DNA of 64,000 bases from positions 1 through 64,000 of the forward strand of contig CAYLXK010000020.1 of the NCBI GenBank assembly GCA_964387685.1, read 5' to 3'. This document shows, one piece after another, positions 17,318 through 26,721 of the stretch; the first letter of the stretch is position 1; the number at the start of each line of letters is the position of its first letter. Made by a program: the position numbers and the translations under genes. The notes below the pieces were generated by a model that ran no database searches, was not told the origin of the DNA, and worked only from the letters and a program-made list of their open reading frames with translations. The DNA comes from Bryobacter sp964387685 (GTDB lineage: Bacteria; Acidobacteriota; Terriglobia; Bryobacterales; Bryobacteraceae).

Positions 17318-18604
17318 TCATAGGGCGTTGACCAAGTCGCGGAAGGTATCGCCGCGTTGTTCAAAGGATTGGAATTGATCGTAACTGGCGCAGGCGGGGG
17401 CCAGCAGGACGGTATCGCCGGGGGAGGCGGAGCTTGCCGCGAGCTCGATGGCGTGAGCTAGAGTGCCCGCGGCCAACAGCTGGACGTGGGCGGCGAGGTC
17501 GCGTTCAATGTTGGAGGCGTCTTCGCCGATGACGAGGACGGTATGGGCTTTCTCCAGCAACTGGGGGAGGAGAGGGGTGTAGGGAGCGCCTTTTCCCTTG
17601 CCGCCCAAGATGAGCCAAAGCGGGCCGGGCAGACTGGAGACGGCCTTCAAGGCGGCATCGACGCTGGTGGCTTTGGAATCGTTGTAGAACTTGACGCCGC
17701 GCCAATCGCGGATGAACTCAAGACGATGGGGCACGCCCCGGAAGTCGGCGGCGGCTTGGGCGATGGCCTCATGGGAAGCACCGGCGAGGGAAGCGACGAC
17801 GGCCGCGGCCATCGCATTTTCGAGATTATGGCGACCGGGCAGCGGGATATCGCCCGTGCCCATCAAGGCACGGCCGAAGAGCTCAATGTTATTGCCACTC
17901 AACTGGGCCGCATCGCCCTCAAACCAGGAAACGCGGGACGAAAGGCGCGGGGCATAAGAGGAACTGCCGGGGTCGGCCTGGTTTAGGACGGCGTGGTCGG
18001 CGGGGAGCTGATTTTTGAAGATGCGGCCCTTGGCGTTGCGGTAAGCCTCCAGGTCGCCGTGACGGTCTAAGTGATTGGGTGTGACGTTAAGGACGGCGGC
18101 GATGTTAGGGCGGAAGTGGATGATGGACTCAAGTTGGAAGCTGGAGACTTCCAGGAGGTTCAACTGCAGCAAGCGGCTGGTGGAGACCATCGCCGTGACG
18201 GCCAGGCCGATGTTGCCGCCGACTTGGACCGGAATGCCGGATCTTTCGAGCATGCGACCGGCCAGGGCGGTGGTGGTGGTCTTGCCATTGGAGCCGGTGA
18301 TGGCGGCAATGGGGCCGGAGAGGAAACGATAAGCCAATTCCAGTTCGCCTAAAACCGGCCGGTGCAAAGCCAAAGCATGCTGCACGAGGGGGTGTTCCAA
18401 GGGAGCGCCGGGAGAGAGGATGAGGTTATCGAAAGACGCTTGGAGAGCTTGATCGGGCGTGAGGAAGTCAACGGGGGAGGCCGAAGCGCGATCGGCGGTA
18501 GCAAGGACTCGAGCGCCCTGGGCGAGAAGCAACGCGATGGCGCCGAGGCCACTCTTGCCGAGGCCGAGGACGAGGAAGGTTTGGCCGTGGAGATCGTGTT
18601 TCAT
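17318..18604 (-). CDS. murD: UDP-N-acetylmuramoylalanine--D-glutamate ligase
   Basis: 428 aa. Rossmann start VLGLGKSGLGA, ATP loop ITGSNGKTTTTAL, VTPNHLDRHG and the RLEFIRDWRGVKFYNDSKAT block typical of MurD. It adds D-Glu to UDP-MurNAc-L-Ala. Its start overlaps the mraY stop by 4 nt (ATGA). Confidence 0.96.
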   Translation of the reverse strand: MKHDLHGQTFLVLGLGKSGLGAIALLLAQGARVLATADRASASPVDFLTPDQALQASFDNLILSPGAPLEHPLVQHALALHRPVLGELELAYRFLSGPIAAITGSNGKTTTTALAGRMLERSGIPVQVGGNIGLAVTAMVSTSRLLQLNLLEVSSFQLESIIHFRPNIAAVLNVTPNHLDRHGDLEAYRNAKGRIFKNQLPADHAVLNQADPGSSSYAPRLSSRVSWFEGDAAQLSGNNIELFGRALMGTGDIPLPGRHNLENAMAAAVVASLAGASHEAIAQAAADFRGVPHRLEFIRDWRGVKFYNDSKATSVDAALKAVSSLPGPLWLILGGKGKGAPYTPLLPQLLEKAHTVLVIGEDASNIERDLAAHVQLLAAGTLAHAIELAASSASPGDTVLLAPACASYDQFQSFEQRGDTFRDLVNAL

Positions 18605-19734
18605 CGCAGTTTCAGCGTGGCCAGCGCGAACAAGGCCATGATGAGGCCGACAATCCAGAAGCGGGCAATGACCTTCGATTCCTTCCAGCCGAGGAGTTCG
18701 AAGTGGTGGTGGATGGGCGCCATTTTGAAGATACGCTTACCGCGCAGCTTGTAGCTGCCAACCTGCAGGACGACGCTGAGGAGTTCGAGGACGTAGACGC
18801 CACCGATCAGCGGAAGCAGGAGCTCTTGTTTGATGAGGACCGCCACGGTGCCCATGGAGCCACCAAGGGCCAGGGAGCCTACGTCGCCCATGAAGACTTC
18901 GGCGGGGTGAGCGTTGTACCAGAGGAAGCCAAGGGAAGCGCCAATCATGGTGGCGCAGAAAATGGTGAGCTCGCTGCCTCCAGGCACGCGTTCGAGCTCA
19001 AGGTAAGTGGCGAATTCGCGGTGTCCGGCAAGATAACAGAGAGCGGTCATGGCGCTGGAGGCGATGATCATGAGGCCGATGGCGAGGCCGTCCAGGCCGT
19101 CGGTGAGGTTGACCGCGTTAGTGGATCCAACGAGGACGAGGATCATGAAGAGATAGAAGGGCGCGAAGGCGAGGGGGAAAGTCCAGGGATTGGTGGCCCA
19201 AGGGCCGATGATCAAATCCGGCCGGAAGAACTTGAAGAAGGGCACGTTCATGGACGTGGAGTAGACGCCTTTGGCATTCAACAACAGCAGAGCAAAGCCA
19301 ATGGCCATGGCGACCAGGACTTGCAGGAGAAATTTCTGGCGGGCGGTGAGGCCCAGATTGCGCATTTTTTTGACTTTTGTATAGTCGTCGTAAAAGCCGA
19401 TGGCTCCGAAGCCAACGAGGCTGCCCATGGCGATCCAGACGTAAACATTGCGCAGGTTGGCCCAGAGCAGGGTGGGAACCAGGATGGAGACAACGATCAG
19501 GAGACCGCCCATGGTAGGCGTGCCGGCCTTGGTGGCGTGGCTCTTGGGACCGTCTTCGCGTATGAACTGGCCAACACTCAGTTCACGCAATTTGCGAATG
19601 AGCCAAGGGCCAAGCAGGAGGCTAATCAGGAGGGCTGTGATGAGAGCCATCGTGGTGCGGAAGGTGACGTAGCCGAAGAGGCGCAGGGGGCCGAAGAAGG
19701 GCTGAAGCTGTTCGAAAAGGAGCCAATAGAGCAT
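18601..19734 (-). CDS. mraY: Phospho-N-acetylmuramoyl-pentapeptide transferase MraY
   Basis: 377 aa polytopic protein. Conserved blocks: KAGTPTMGGLL, FYDDYTKVKK, NLTDGLDGLAIG, NAHPAEVFMGDVGSLALGG and HHHFELLGW, which hold the catalytic Asp residues and the His cluster. It forms lipid I at the inner membrane. It starts 1 nt after the murF stop. Confidence 0.97.
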   Translation of the reverse strand: MLYWLLFEQLQPFFGPLRLFGYVTFRTTMALITALLISLLLGPWLIRKLRELSVGQFIREDGPKSHATKAGTPTMGGLLIVVSILVPTLLWANLRNVYVWIAMGSLVGFGAIGFYDDYTKVKKMRNLGLTARQKFLLQVLVAMAIGFALLLLNAKGVYSTSMNVPFFKFFRPDLIIGPWATNPWTFPLAFAPFYLFMILVLVGSTNAVNLTDGLDGLAIGLMIIASSAMTALCYLAGHREFATYLELERVPGGSELTIFCATMIGASLGFLWYNAHPAEVFMGDVGSLALGGSMGTVAVLIKQELLLPLIGGVYVLELLSVVLQVGSYKLRGKRIFKMAPIHHHFELLGWKESKVIARFWIVGLIMALFALATLKLR

Positions 19735-19735
19735 G

Positions 19736-21109
19736 TCAGGAGGCCGCCTCGCCGCCCGCGGGCTTCAAGAACGCTTCGAGTGCGAGCTCTACCCGGGTGC
19801 CGCGCGATCCTTTAAAGAGAAGAGAGTCACCGGGACGGGCAAGGTGTTTCAGGTAGGCACCGGCGGCGGAGGGATCTTCAAAAAAGGACGCGGCGCGATC
19901 AGGCAAACCAGCTTTCAACGCTGACTCGACGGTTAGTCGAGCCGCGCCGCGTATCCCAATTAGCACAGTGACACCACTCTGCACCGCATAGCTTCCTAGC
20001 TCGCGATGAAGAGGCTCGGCCCAATGGCCAAGTTCGAGCATCTCCCCCAGGACGGCGATCTGGCGGCCAGCGGGTTGGAAGGCTAGCGCGGTGTCGCGGA
20101 GCACGTCCAGCATGGCGCGGGCGGCGTCCGGGTTGGAGTTATAGCAATCGTTCCAGATCTGCATGCCGTTAACGACCGAGCGGTCGGCACGCATTTGGGA
20201 GAGAGGAATTTCGTGGACTCGCTCGGCGAGAGCGGCCAGCGGCACGCCGAAGAGGCGGCCCACGGCCACGGCGGCGCTAACGTTCAGGACGCCGATGCGA
20301 CCGGGGACGCGGGACGAGAAGGCGTGCCCATCAATGGAGAAGTGCGCGCCCGAGAGAGAGTAGGCGATGTCCGTGGCGCGCGTTTTGGCCGCAGGGACGG
20401 TACCAAACGTTTCCGCACGGGTGGCCATGGCGGCAACGCGGGGGTCGTCGGCATTGAGTACGGGCGTGCCGCCGGGGGAAAGCGCATCGATGAGTTCGCG
20501 TTTGGCGGCGGCGATTCCGTCTATGCCCTCAGGAAAGTTTTCGACGTGGGCATAGCCGACGTTGGTAACGACGCCGACGTCCGGCTTAGCGATACGGCAG
20601 AGCCCGGCAATTTCGCCGGCATGGTTCATGCCCATTTCGAGGACCGCGGCATGCGAAGATTCGTCGATGCGGAGGATAGAGAGGGGCAGCCCGATATGGT
20701 TGTTGAAATTACCCATGGTGCGGCTGACCGGCATGGCGGCGCCAAGCAAAGTGGCAATGGCATCTTTAGTGGAAGTTTTGCCAGCGCTGCCCGTAACGCC
20801 GATGACCGTCTTAGCCCAGTGCAAGCGGGCCTGCGCGGCCAACGTTTGCAAAGCGGATAGAACCTCGGGGACGACTAGCTGCGGACCAGGAGACTCGGGT
20901 ATGGGACGGTTTACCAGGGCGGCGACCGCGCCTTGCGCGAAAGCGTTGGCGACGTAATCGTGGCCGTCGGCCTTTTCGCCGGGGAGAGCGATAAAGAGGG
21001 CACCGGGTTCGACGTGGCGCGAATCGATGGAGTAGCTGGAAATCAGCAGAGACGCGGCGGGAAGCGATAGCCCCAGAAACTGGGCGATTTGGGCAAGAGA
21101 GAGAATCAT
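19736..21109 (-). CDS. murF: UDP-MurNAc-tripeptide--D-Ala-D-Ala ligase
   Basis: 457 aa. SIDSRHVEPGALFIALPGE in the N-terminal domain, ATP loop GVTGSAGKTSTKDA, MGMNHAGEI and NDCYNSNPDAARAML are MurF signatures. It adds D-Ala-D-Ala to complete the pentapeptide. The start overlaps the murE stop by 4 nt (ATGA). Confidence 0.96.
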   Translation of the reverse strand: MILSLAQIAQFLGLSLPAASLLISSYSIDSRHVEPGALFIALPGEKADGHDYVANAFAQGAVAALVNRPIPESPGPQLVVPEVLSALQTLAAQARLHWAKTVIGVTGSAGKTSTKDAIATLLGAAMPVSRTMGNFNNHIGLPLSILRIDESSHAAVLEMGMNHAGEIAGLCRIAKPDVGVVTNVGYAHVENFPEGIDGIAAAKRELIDALSPGGTPVLNADDPRVAAMATRAETFGTVPAAKTRATDIAYSLSGAHFSIDGHAFSSRVPGRIGVLNVSAAVAVGRLFGVPLAALAERVHEIPLSQMRADRSVVNGMQIWNDCYNSNPDAARAMLDVLRDTALAFQPAGRQIAVLGEMLELGHWAEPLHRELGSYAVQSGVTVLIGIRGAARLTVESALKAGLPDRAASFFEDPSAAGAYLKHLARPGDSLLFKGSRGTRVELALEAFLKPAGGEAAS

Positions 21110-22617
21110 GCGGTCCGCTCCGCGTAGCCTTGGGCGGCCAGGGCTTGGCGGGCCACGAGACGGTCGTCAAAGGGATGTTTGGTCTGGCCGATGATCTGGT
21201 AGTCTTCGTGGCCTTTGCCAGCGAGGAGAATCAGGTCGCCGGGAGCGGCCATCGCGATGGCTTGGCGAATCGCTTTGGCGCGATCCACCTCGACGAGATA
21301 GGGAGTATCGAATCGCCCCAAGCCGACCAGGGCGTCGTTGAGAATGGCGAGGGGATCTTCCGTCCGCGGATTGTCGCTGGTGAGGATGACAAAGTCGCTG
21401 GCCTCGGCAGCTGCGGCGCCCATAAGTGGACGTTTGCTGCGGTCCCGGTCGCCGCCACATCCAAATAGCGTTATGACGCGTTTGGGCTGGAGAGTGCGCG
21501 CAACACGGATGACATTGCGAAGGGCGTCGTCGGTATGGGCGTAATCCGCGACGACAAGGAAGGGCTGCCCGGCGTCAATTCGCTCGAAGCGGCCTGGGAC
21601 ACTGCGGAGTTGGGCGATGCCTTGCGATACCAGTTCGGGCGGGATGCCACTCAAAAGCGTAACGGCGGCGGCGCCCAAGATGTTGGCGACGTTGATGTCA
21701 CCTAAGAGGGGCGTGAAGATGGGCAGGCGGCCGAGAGGAGAAACGAGATCGAAGCGGGTTCCGGAAAACGAGGTTTCCAAATGCTCGGCGCGGACCAGGG
21801 CGGGGGAATGGACCGCGTAGGTCCAAGCCTGGGTAGACGGCGCCACAGGGATTTGCGCTGCGATCGGGTCATCGGCATTGACTGCGGCGAAGGCGGGCGG
21901 CGGGGCGTCCTGACCCCGGAACAGCTCGAATTTCGCATCGCGGTACTTCTCCATCGAGCCATGGAAATCCAGGTGGTCGCGCGTTAGATTGGTCCAGACG
22001 GCGCCGTGGAAGTGCAGGCCCCAGATGCGGCCCAGCGCAAGGGCGTGCGAGGAGGCCTCCATCGCCACGGCAAGCGGCGCGGCGGAGATATTGGACTCCG
22101 CTAAATGCGCCATGGCCTCGTATAAGTCGACACTCTCCGGAGTCGTATTTACGCTGGGTAACTTCGTGGGCCCAAGGCGATACTCGATGGTGCCAAACAT
22201 CCCCGTAAAGTAGCCGGCGGCTTCGAGGATGGAGTGCAAGATGTAGACCGTAGTGGTCTTGCCGTTGGTGCCAGTGACTCCGAAGAGACGGACCGTGCGG
22301 CGAGTCAAATCGTCAAAGAACTTACGCGCCATCAAAGCCATGGCGCGCCGGGCGTGAGATACCTGAATCCAAAGGCCCTCAAATCCGGCGTAAGCGGGCA
22401 ACTCGCTCACCACCCCGACTGCGCCGTGGGCCAGCGCTTGGGGAACAAAGGAGCGTCCGTCGACATTGGCGCCCGCAAAGGCAAAAAAGAGATAGCCGGG
22501 AAGGATGCGGCGGGAGTCGAAGTGCAGTCCCGTAGAGACGAGCTCGCCCGCCGCTTTGGGAAGCGGGGTCAGTAACGGGATGCCTGCTACGAGTTCAACG
22601 ATCCGCCGGGAATGCAA
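21106..22617 (-). CDS. murE: UDP-MurNAc-dipeptide--meso-diaminopimelate ligase
   Basis: About 503 aa. HFDSRRILPGYLFFA, ATP loop GVTGTNGKTTTV, TNLTRDHLDFHG and SDNPRTED. The DNPR motif indicates meso-diaminopimelate as the added residue, which fits lysA elsewhere in the window. The start is uncertain: TTG 22617 gives a family-like N-terminus and has GAGGAG about 15 nt upstream; GTG 22665 inside ftsI is an alternative. The ATG at 22734 would overlap ftsI by 89 nt and is rejected. Confidence 0.9.
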   Translation of the reverse strand: MHSRRIVELVAGIPLLTPLPKAAGELVSTGLHFDSRRILPGYLFFAFAGANVDGRSFVPQALAHGAVGVVSELPAYAGFEGLWIQVSHARRAMALMARKFFDDLTRRTVRLFGVTGTNGKTTTVYILHSILEAAGYFTGMFGTIEYRLGPTKLPSVNTTPESVDLYEAMAHLAESNISAAPLAVAMEASSHALALGRIWGLHFHGAVWTNLTRDHLDFHGSMEKYRDAKFELFRGQDAPPPAFAAVNADDPIAAQIPVAPSTQAWTYAVHSPALVRAEHLETSFSGTRFDLVSPLGRLPIFTPLLGDINVANILGAAAVTLLSGIPPELVSQGIAQLRSVPGRFERIDAGQPFLVVADYAHTDDALRNVIRVARTLQPKRVITLFGCGGDRDRSKRPLMGAAAAEASDFVILTSDNPRTEDPLAILNDALVGLGRFDTPYLVEVDRAKAIRQAIAMAAPGDLILLAGKGHEDYQIIGQTKHPFDDRLVARQALAAQGYAERTA

Positions 22618-22645
22618 GTCTTTTGTCTTTTTCTCCTCTTGCGAT

Positions 22646-24673
22646 CTAGCGGCCGAGCCGCACACGAATTCTTTGCCCAAAAACGGCGGGCTCACCGGGC
22701 GCCGGGCTTTGGGAACGGACCAAGCCGCTGCCAAGCGGGTCGATGCGGAAGCCCTGGGCGGCGGATTGCGCGATGACCTCGCGAAGGGACTTACCCATGA
22801 AGTCGGGAGTTAGTAGAGTAGCCTTGACTTCGGACGCTTCCCAGTTTTCCGAGTTATCCACAGGTTTTTCCGAAGTTAGCTCGGCAAAAGATGCGTCGGC
22901 GGAGTCCGGCTCGGTAGCCTTGGCGATTTCTTCTTTGACCGGCAGGTCAGTAGGAACATTCAAAGTGCGCAGGGCGGAACCTGCAACCGCCTTAAAGACG
23001 GGCGCGGCCACGACGCCACCATACTTGGAGGAGCCATCGAGGGTAATTACAACGACCACGCGTGGATTATTGAGGGGAGCAAAACCCATAAACGAAGCAT
23101 GATACTGGCTGAGATAGACTCCGGATTTGGGGTCGTAGATTTGGGCACTGCCGGTTTTGCCGCCCGAGGAGTAACCGGGGATTTTGGCGGGCTTGCCCGT
23201 TCCCGCAACCACAACGCGGTCCATCATGTTGCGCATGGTAACGACCGTGGCGGGGCTAAGGACCGTCTTGGCATCCGGCACGGCTTCCTCATAGGAGATC
23301 TGGCGCAACGGGGCCTGGCCGGAGAGTGCGTTCGGGGCGACGCGCTGCACAAGCCTTGGTGAAACCAGGCGGCCCCCATTGGCGATGACGGCCGCCGCTT
23401 GAGCCAGTTGCACGGTGGTGGCCATGACCTCGTGGCCCATGGCGACGGAGCCAATGGAGCTTTTGGTCCAACGGCTAAGGCGAAGCACGCGACCCGGGGA
23501 CTCGCCGGGCAGGGGCAAGCCGGTGCGGGAGCCGAAACCGAAGAGGCGGATGAACTCGTGAAAGCGCTTTTCTTTCAACTCCAAGGCGACCTTAATGGCG
23601 CCAATATTGCTAGATTTGGCAAGGATGTCTTCGACGGTCAAGTAACCGTAACCGCCTTTTTTTGCCTCATGAATGGTACGCCCAAATAAGTTCAGGCGGC
23701 CATAGCCGCAGTGATAGCCGGTGGCGGGAGTTACCAGACCGTCCTCGATAGCTCCAGCAACGGTAAAGACCTTGAATACGCTTCCGGGTTCAAACGCGCT
23801 TTGTACGGCCAGGTTACGGCGGACCTCGCTATTGGTCACTTTCTCGTTGGGATTGTATGTGGGGTAATTGGCCATGGCCAGGATGTCGCCCGTTTGGGGA
23901 TCGAGGACGATGCCGCGGGCGGTCTTGCAGGTGCCGCATTCGGGGGACTTCATGGCTTTGACCAGCTCCTGCTCCAGGTCGTACTGAATGCGGTGGTCCA
24001 GAGTCAGGGTGACGTCGTTGCCGGGTATGGGCTCGGCTTCGATGTGGGATTCAAAGCCGCGTTGCCCGACGTCTGTAACGAGGTCCGCATACCCGGAGTA
24101 GCCGGCCAATTCGTGCTCCAGGCCCTGCTCAACTCCGGCGTTCCCGTGCATTTGGGAGTCGACTCCCCCCAGGACGTGTGCCGCGAGATCGTCGTTCGGA
24201 TACACGCGGAGACTGCCGCTTTCAAACTGGAGCCAGCCAAGTTTTAGGCTTTTGAGCTTTTGCGCCTGCTCCTGGCTGGCGCGGGGAGCCACTACGAAAT
24301 AGTGATTGCCGGATTTGCGTTGGGCGCGTTCGGTCAAGTCAACTTCAAGCTTGGCGGCGTCGAGCGATAAGATTTCCGCGAGGATCGCCGCGGCAAAGGA
24401 CTTGTCGGATAGGCGGGCGGGATCGACGACGACTTTTTCGGTGGGAACGGTAATGGCAAGGATTTGCCCGTTGCGGTCATAAATCGTTCCCCGGTGCGCG
24501 GGAATCTCGACGCGGTGAATTTGCTGGTCGTCCGCCACAGCGGCGAAGTATTCATGCCGGACCACTTGAAGGTAAACGAGGCGACCAAAAATGGCGAGTC
24601 CCCACAGGGCAAGCCAGCGCAGGAGGCGGCGGGCGCGGCGTTCGGCGGCGGGATCGATCGGCGGGTAGAGCAT
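22646..24673 (-). CDS. ftsI: Septal transpeptidase FtsI (class B PBP) with C-terminal PASTA domain
   Basis: 675 aa. One N-terminal membrane helix (about residues 20-38), the class B dimerisation domain (PAHRGTIYDRNG), then the penicillin-binding domain with S298 in SVFK, SSN at 354-356 and K506 in KTGS, so all three active-site motifs are present. A single PASTA domain follows (about residues 610-675, MGKSLREVIAQSAAQG). It cross-links septal peptidoglycan with FtsW. No clear ribosome binding site precedes ATG 24673; a terminator-like hairpin lies between ftsL and this gene. Confidence 0.95.
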   Translation of the reverse strand: MLYPPIDPAAERRARRLLRWLALWGLAIFGRLVYLQVVRHEYFAAVADDQQIHRVEIPAHRGTIYDRNGQILAITVPTEKVVVDPARLSDKSFAAAILAEILSLDAAKLEVDLTERAQRKSGNHYFVVAPRASQEQAQKLKSLKLGWLQFESGSLRVYPNDDLAAHVLGGVDSQMHGNAGVEQGLEHELAGYSGYADLVTDVGQRGFESHIEAEPIPGNDVTLTLDHRIQYDLEQELVKAMKSPECGTCKTARGIVLDPQTGDILAMANYPTYNPNEKVTNSEVRRNLAVQSAFEPGSVFKVFTVAGAIEDGLVTPATGYHCGYGRLNLFGRTIHEAKKGGYGYLTVEDILAKSSNIGAIKVALELKEKRFHEFIRLFGFGSRTGLPLPGESPGRVLRLSRWTKSSIGSVAMGHEVMATTVQLAQAAAVIANGGRLVSPRLVQRVAPNALSGQAPLRQISYEEAVPDAKTVLSPATVVTMRNMMDRVVVAGTGKPAKIPGYSSGGKTGSAQIYDPKSGVYLSQYHASFMGFAPLNNPRVVVVITLDGSSKYGGVVAAPVFKAVAGSALRTLNVPTDLPVKEEIAKATEPDSADASFAELTSEKPVDNSENWEASEVKATLLTPDFMGKSLREVIAQSAAQGFRIDPLGSGLVRSQSPAPGEPAVFGQRIRVRLGR

Positions 24674-24688
24674 GGCGTGTCGCTATCG

Positions 24689-24752
24689 AAAAAAGGGAGT
24701 AGAAGGCGCAAGGCGCCATTGGTCAAACGCCGGACGCCCGGCGCCTTCTACT
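24689..24752 (-). terminator. Terminator-like hairpin / possible attenuator between ftsL and ftsI
   Basis: On the minus strand, AGTAGAAGGCGC (24752-24741) is perfectly complementary to GCGCCTTCTACT (24709-24698), a 12-bp stem with a 31-nt loop, followed by CCC and six T (24694-24689). The first arm contains the ftsL stop codon. The loop also offers a second hairpin, CGCCGG-GCGT-CCGGCG, that shares three bases with the first arm, so two mutually exclusive folds are possible. ftsI begins 15 nt after the T run. Confidence 0.55.
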
Positions 24753-25242
24753 TTCCGGAGGGGAGACTGTTCTTCGCGTAGGATCCTTTCGGGGTAATGT
24801 GTTGCACCTGATTGGGCTGCGGGTCGAAAAGGTCTTGGCTTCGCGCGTACTCCTCGAGCTGCTTGCGGCCGGAGTAGTGGGCGACCTGGGCGCGAAGCTC
24901 CGCGATCTCGTCCCGGAGCTGTTTGCCTTCCGTGCGGAGAGCGACGATTTTCTGTCCGGTCACGATCCGGAAGGCGCTCGGCAACATGAGACCGGCGCTG
25001 ATGGCCGAAACGGCGACGACGCCACCAATGGCCCTCCAGCAAAGCCGTCCGGCCGAAGGATCTTCCGCCCGGACGACCTGGGAGTTGTCGATAAACTTCG
25101 CTTCGAAGTACAAGGCTTCGTTGGGGAAGGCGGGCATCTTGCGCTGCTCGGGCTCGCGCTTCCGCACCGAGAGGCGGCCGCGGACCGATGGGCGCGGGGC
25201 GGTGCTTTGATCTTGTTCCCTGGGGGTTGCAGTGGCGGTCAT
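24748..25242 (-). CDS. ftsL: FtsL-like septum formation protein
   Basis: 164 aa. A long basic cytoplasmic tail (about 70 residues), one membrane helix (about residues 71-93), then a coiled coil (TEGKQLRDEIAELRAQV) as in FtsL/DivIC proteins. Position between rsmH and ftsI is the canonical ftsL slot, which supports the call more than sequence does. The tail is longer than in E. coli FtsL. AGGAAAC directly precedes the ATG. Confidence 0.75.
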   Translation of the reverse strand: MTATATPREQDQSTAPRPSVRGRLSVRKREPEQRKMPAFPNEALYFEAKFIDNSQVVRAEDPSAGRLCWRAIGGVVAVSAISAGLMLPSAFRIVTGQKIVALRTEGKQLRDEIAELRAQVAHYSGRKQLEEYARSQDLFDPQPNQVQHITPKGSYAKNSLPSGK

Positions 25243-25280
25243 GTTTCCTCGTTCTGGATGCGGTTATCGGTTTTCGTTGC

Positions 25281-25310
25281 GTTCTGAGCCGGTGCGTTCT
25301 AAGCCGGTGC
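25281..25310. repeat. Tandem 15-bp repeat between rsmH and ftsL
   Basis: Two adjacent 15-bp units, GTTCTGAGCCGGTGC and GTTCTAAGCCGGTGC on the plus strand, differ at one base. They lie directly after the rsmH stop in the 71-nt spacer before ftsL. Slipped-strand duplication is the simplest origin. Confidence 0.7.
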
Positions 25311-25313
25311 GGC

Positions 25314-26198
25314 CTAACTGTGTGGGGCCCACGCCAAGGCTCGTAATTTGGCGCTGCGGCTGGCTGGATTGCGGCGCACCTCTTCGTCGCTAGGCTTGAC
25401 GACGTGCTTGGTTAAGATCTTGGCCAGTCCAGCCTTTTGAAAATCTTGAAAGGATCGTTTGACGATCCGGTCTTCCGTGGACATGAAGGTCAGAAACACA
25501 ACTCTGCCCTCCGGGGCCAATATTTGCGGGAGCCAAGCGAGCAGCGCGGCTAGCTCTTCCAACTCCCGATTCACGAAAATTCTAAGGGCCATGAAACTTT
25601 TCGTGGCCGGTGAAATTTTTGTGGTGCGGGGCATCACCGACTCGATAACCTGGGCAAGGTGTCGAGTTGACTGAATGGGACGCCCCCTTCTGACCACTGC
25701 TCTAGCAATTGCCCGCGAAGCTCCTTCCTGGCCGTATTCATAGAGAACATTGGCCAAATTTTCTTCGGTAAACGTGTTGACCACGTCGGCCGCCGTTAGC
25801 GCGTTGTCGTCGTCGCGGCTCATCCTCATGTCAAGAGGGCCGTCGAGACGGAACGAAAATCCTCGGTCGGCCTCGGTGAGCTGCAGCATGCTCACGCCAA
25901 GGTCAACCAAAACGCCATCGAGGCGGCTGAGGCCCAAGGCCGTCAACCGCGCCGGGAACGTGGAGAAAACACCCTGCGTCGGCCGGATACGCGGCGCAAA
26001 TTCACGCGTATTCTCAACGGCCAACGCCAAGCTCTCTCCGTCCCGGTCGTTCATAACCAGGGTGCCGGTCTCAAGGAGCGCCGCAATTTGTTTGGAATGC
26101 CCCCCAAGGCCAGCAGTCAGGTCGGCATAGACGCCATCCTTGCGAACGGCGAGATATGCCAGAACTTCCTCGGACATCACCGGGAAGTGTTCTCTCAA
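25314..26198 (-). CDS. rsmH: 16S rRNA (cytosine-1402-N4)-methyltransferase RsmH
   Basis: 294 aa. HFPVMSEEVLAYL, SAM motif YADLTAGLGGHS, LVDLGVSMLQL, FSFRLDGPLDMRM and the C-terminal RNPASRSAKLRAL match RsmH/MraW. It methylates C1402 of 16S rRNA. The start is TTG 26198 with GAGG about 8 nt upstream, 5 nt after the mraZ stop; no ATG lies in a suitable place. Confidence 0.94.
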   Translation of the reverse strand: MREHFPVMSEEVLAYLAVRKDGVYADLTAGLGGHSKQIAALLETGTLVMNDRDGESLALAVENTREFAPRIRPTQGVFSTFPARLTALGLSRLDGVLVDLGVSMLQLTEADRGFSFRLDGPLDMRMSRDDDNALTAADVVNTFTEENLANVLYEYGQEGASRAIARAVVRRGRPIQSTRHLAQVIESVMPRTTKISPATKSFMALRIFVNRELEELAALLAWLPQILAPEGRVVFLTFMSTEDRIVKRSFQDFQKAGLAKILTKHVVKPSDEEVRRNPASRSAKLRALAWAPHS

Positions 26199-26203
26199 AC
26201 TCT

Positions 26204-26701
26204 TTACCTCAAGCCGACGGACTTCATCAGTTCCGCGTCGGCCGCCATCGAAGGCTCGAAGGCCTCCGACATATTCAGGAAAGCCTCCGCCGGCATTACC
26301 GTGAAATGGTCATAATCAACGCCGATGTAGAACGAAGCCGCCTGCTTCTCGATGGATAGCTTCTGCCGGAGCAAAGGGGGGAGGAGAACCCGGCCGTCGG
26401 AATCCATGCTGACGTCGGCCCCGAACTTCCGTCCATTGAAGATAGTCCGCCGGGCGGACTCTCTCAATTCCGGATCGAGAGAAACCTCTTCCAGAAAGTT
26501 AATCTGGCTCACGAAGCCTTCCCGCGTATACACTTGAAAATCAAGGCCTGACCATGTTGTTACAAAGAACTGTGTATCCAGCCGTTCCATCCAGCGCTGG
26601 ATCTCCGCCGGAACCTTTAATCGGCCCTTGTTATCGACACTACACGGGAGGTACGCCAATGGCGCACTCTGCCAGCGCTCGTCTCGACGAGGTTGAGCCA
26701 A
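26204..26701 (-). CDS. mraZ: Transcriptional regulator MraZ
   Basis: 165 aa. Two AbrB-like half domains: YLPCSVDNKGRLKVPAEIQRW and SMDSDGRVLLPPLLRQ, the conserved DxxGR pair of MraZ. It assembles as a ring and binds repeats at the dcw promoter. It is slightly longer than the E. coli protein because of a C-terminal tail. It heads the operon and probably represses it through the three repeats just upstream. Confidence 0.95.
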   Translation of the reverse strand: MAQPRRDERWQSAPLAYLPCSVDNKGRLKVPAEIQRWMERLDTQFFVTTWSGLDFQVYTREGFVSQINFLEEVSLDPELRESARRTIFNGRKFGADVSMDSDGRVLLPPLLRQKLSIEKQAASFYIGVDYDHFTVMPAEAFLNMSEAFEPSMAADAELMKSVGLR

Positions 26702-26721
26702 TCTAGATTCCTTCTCCGGTG

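Noticed and set aside
22618..22734. murE starting at ATG 22734
   Set aside because: Would overlap ftsI by 89 nt and adds a basic stretch absent from MurE proteins.
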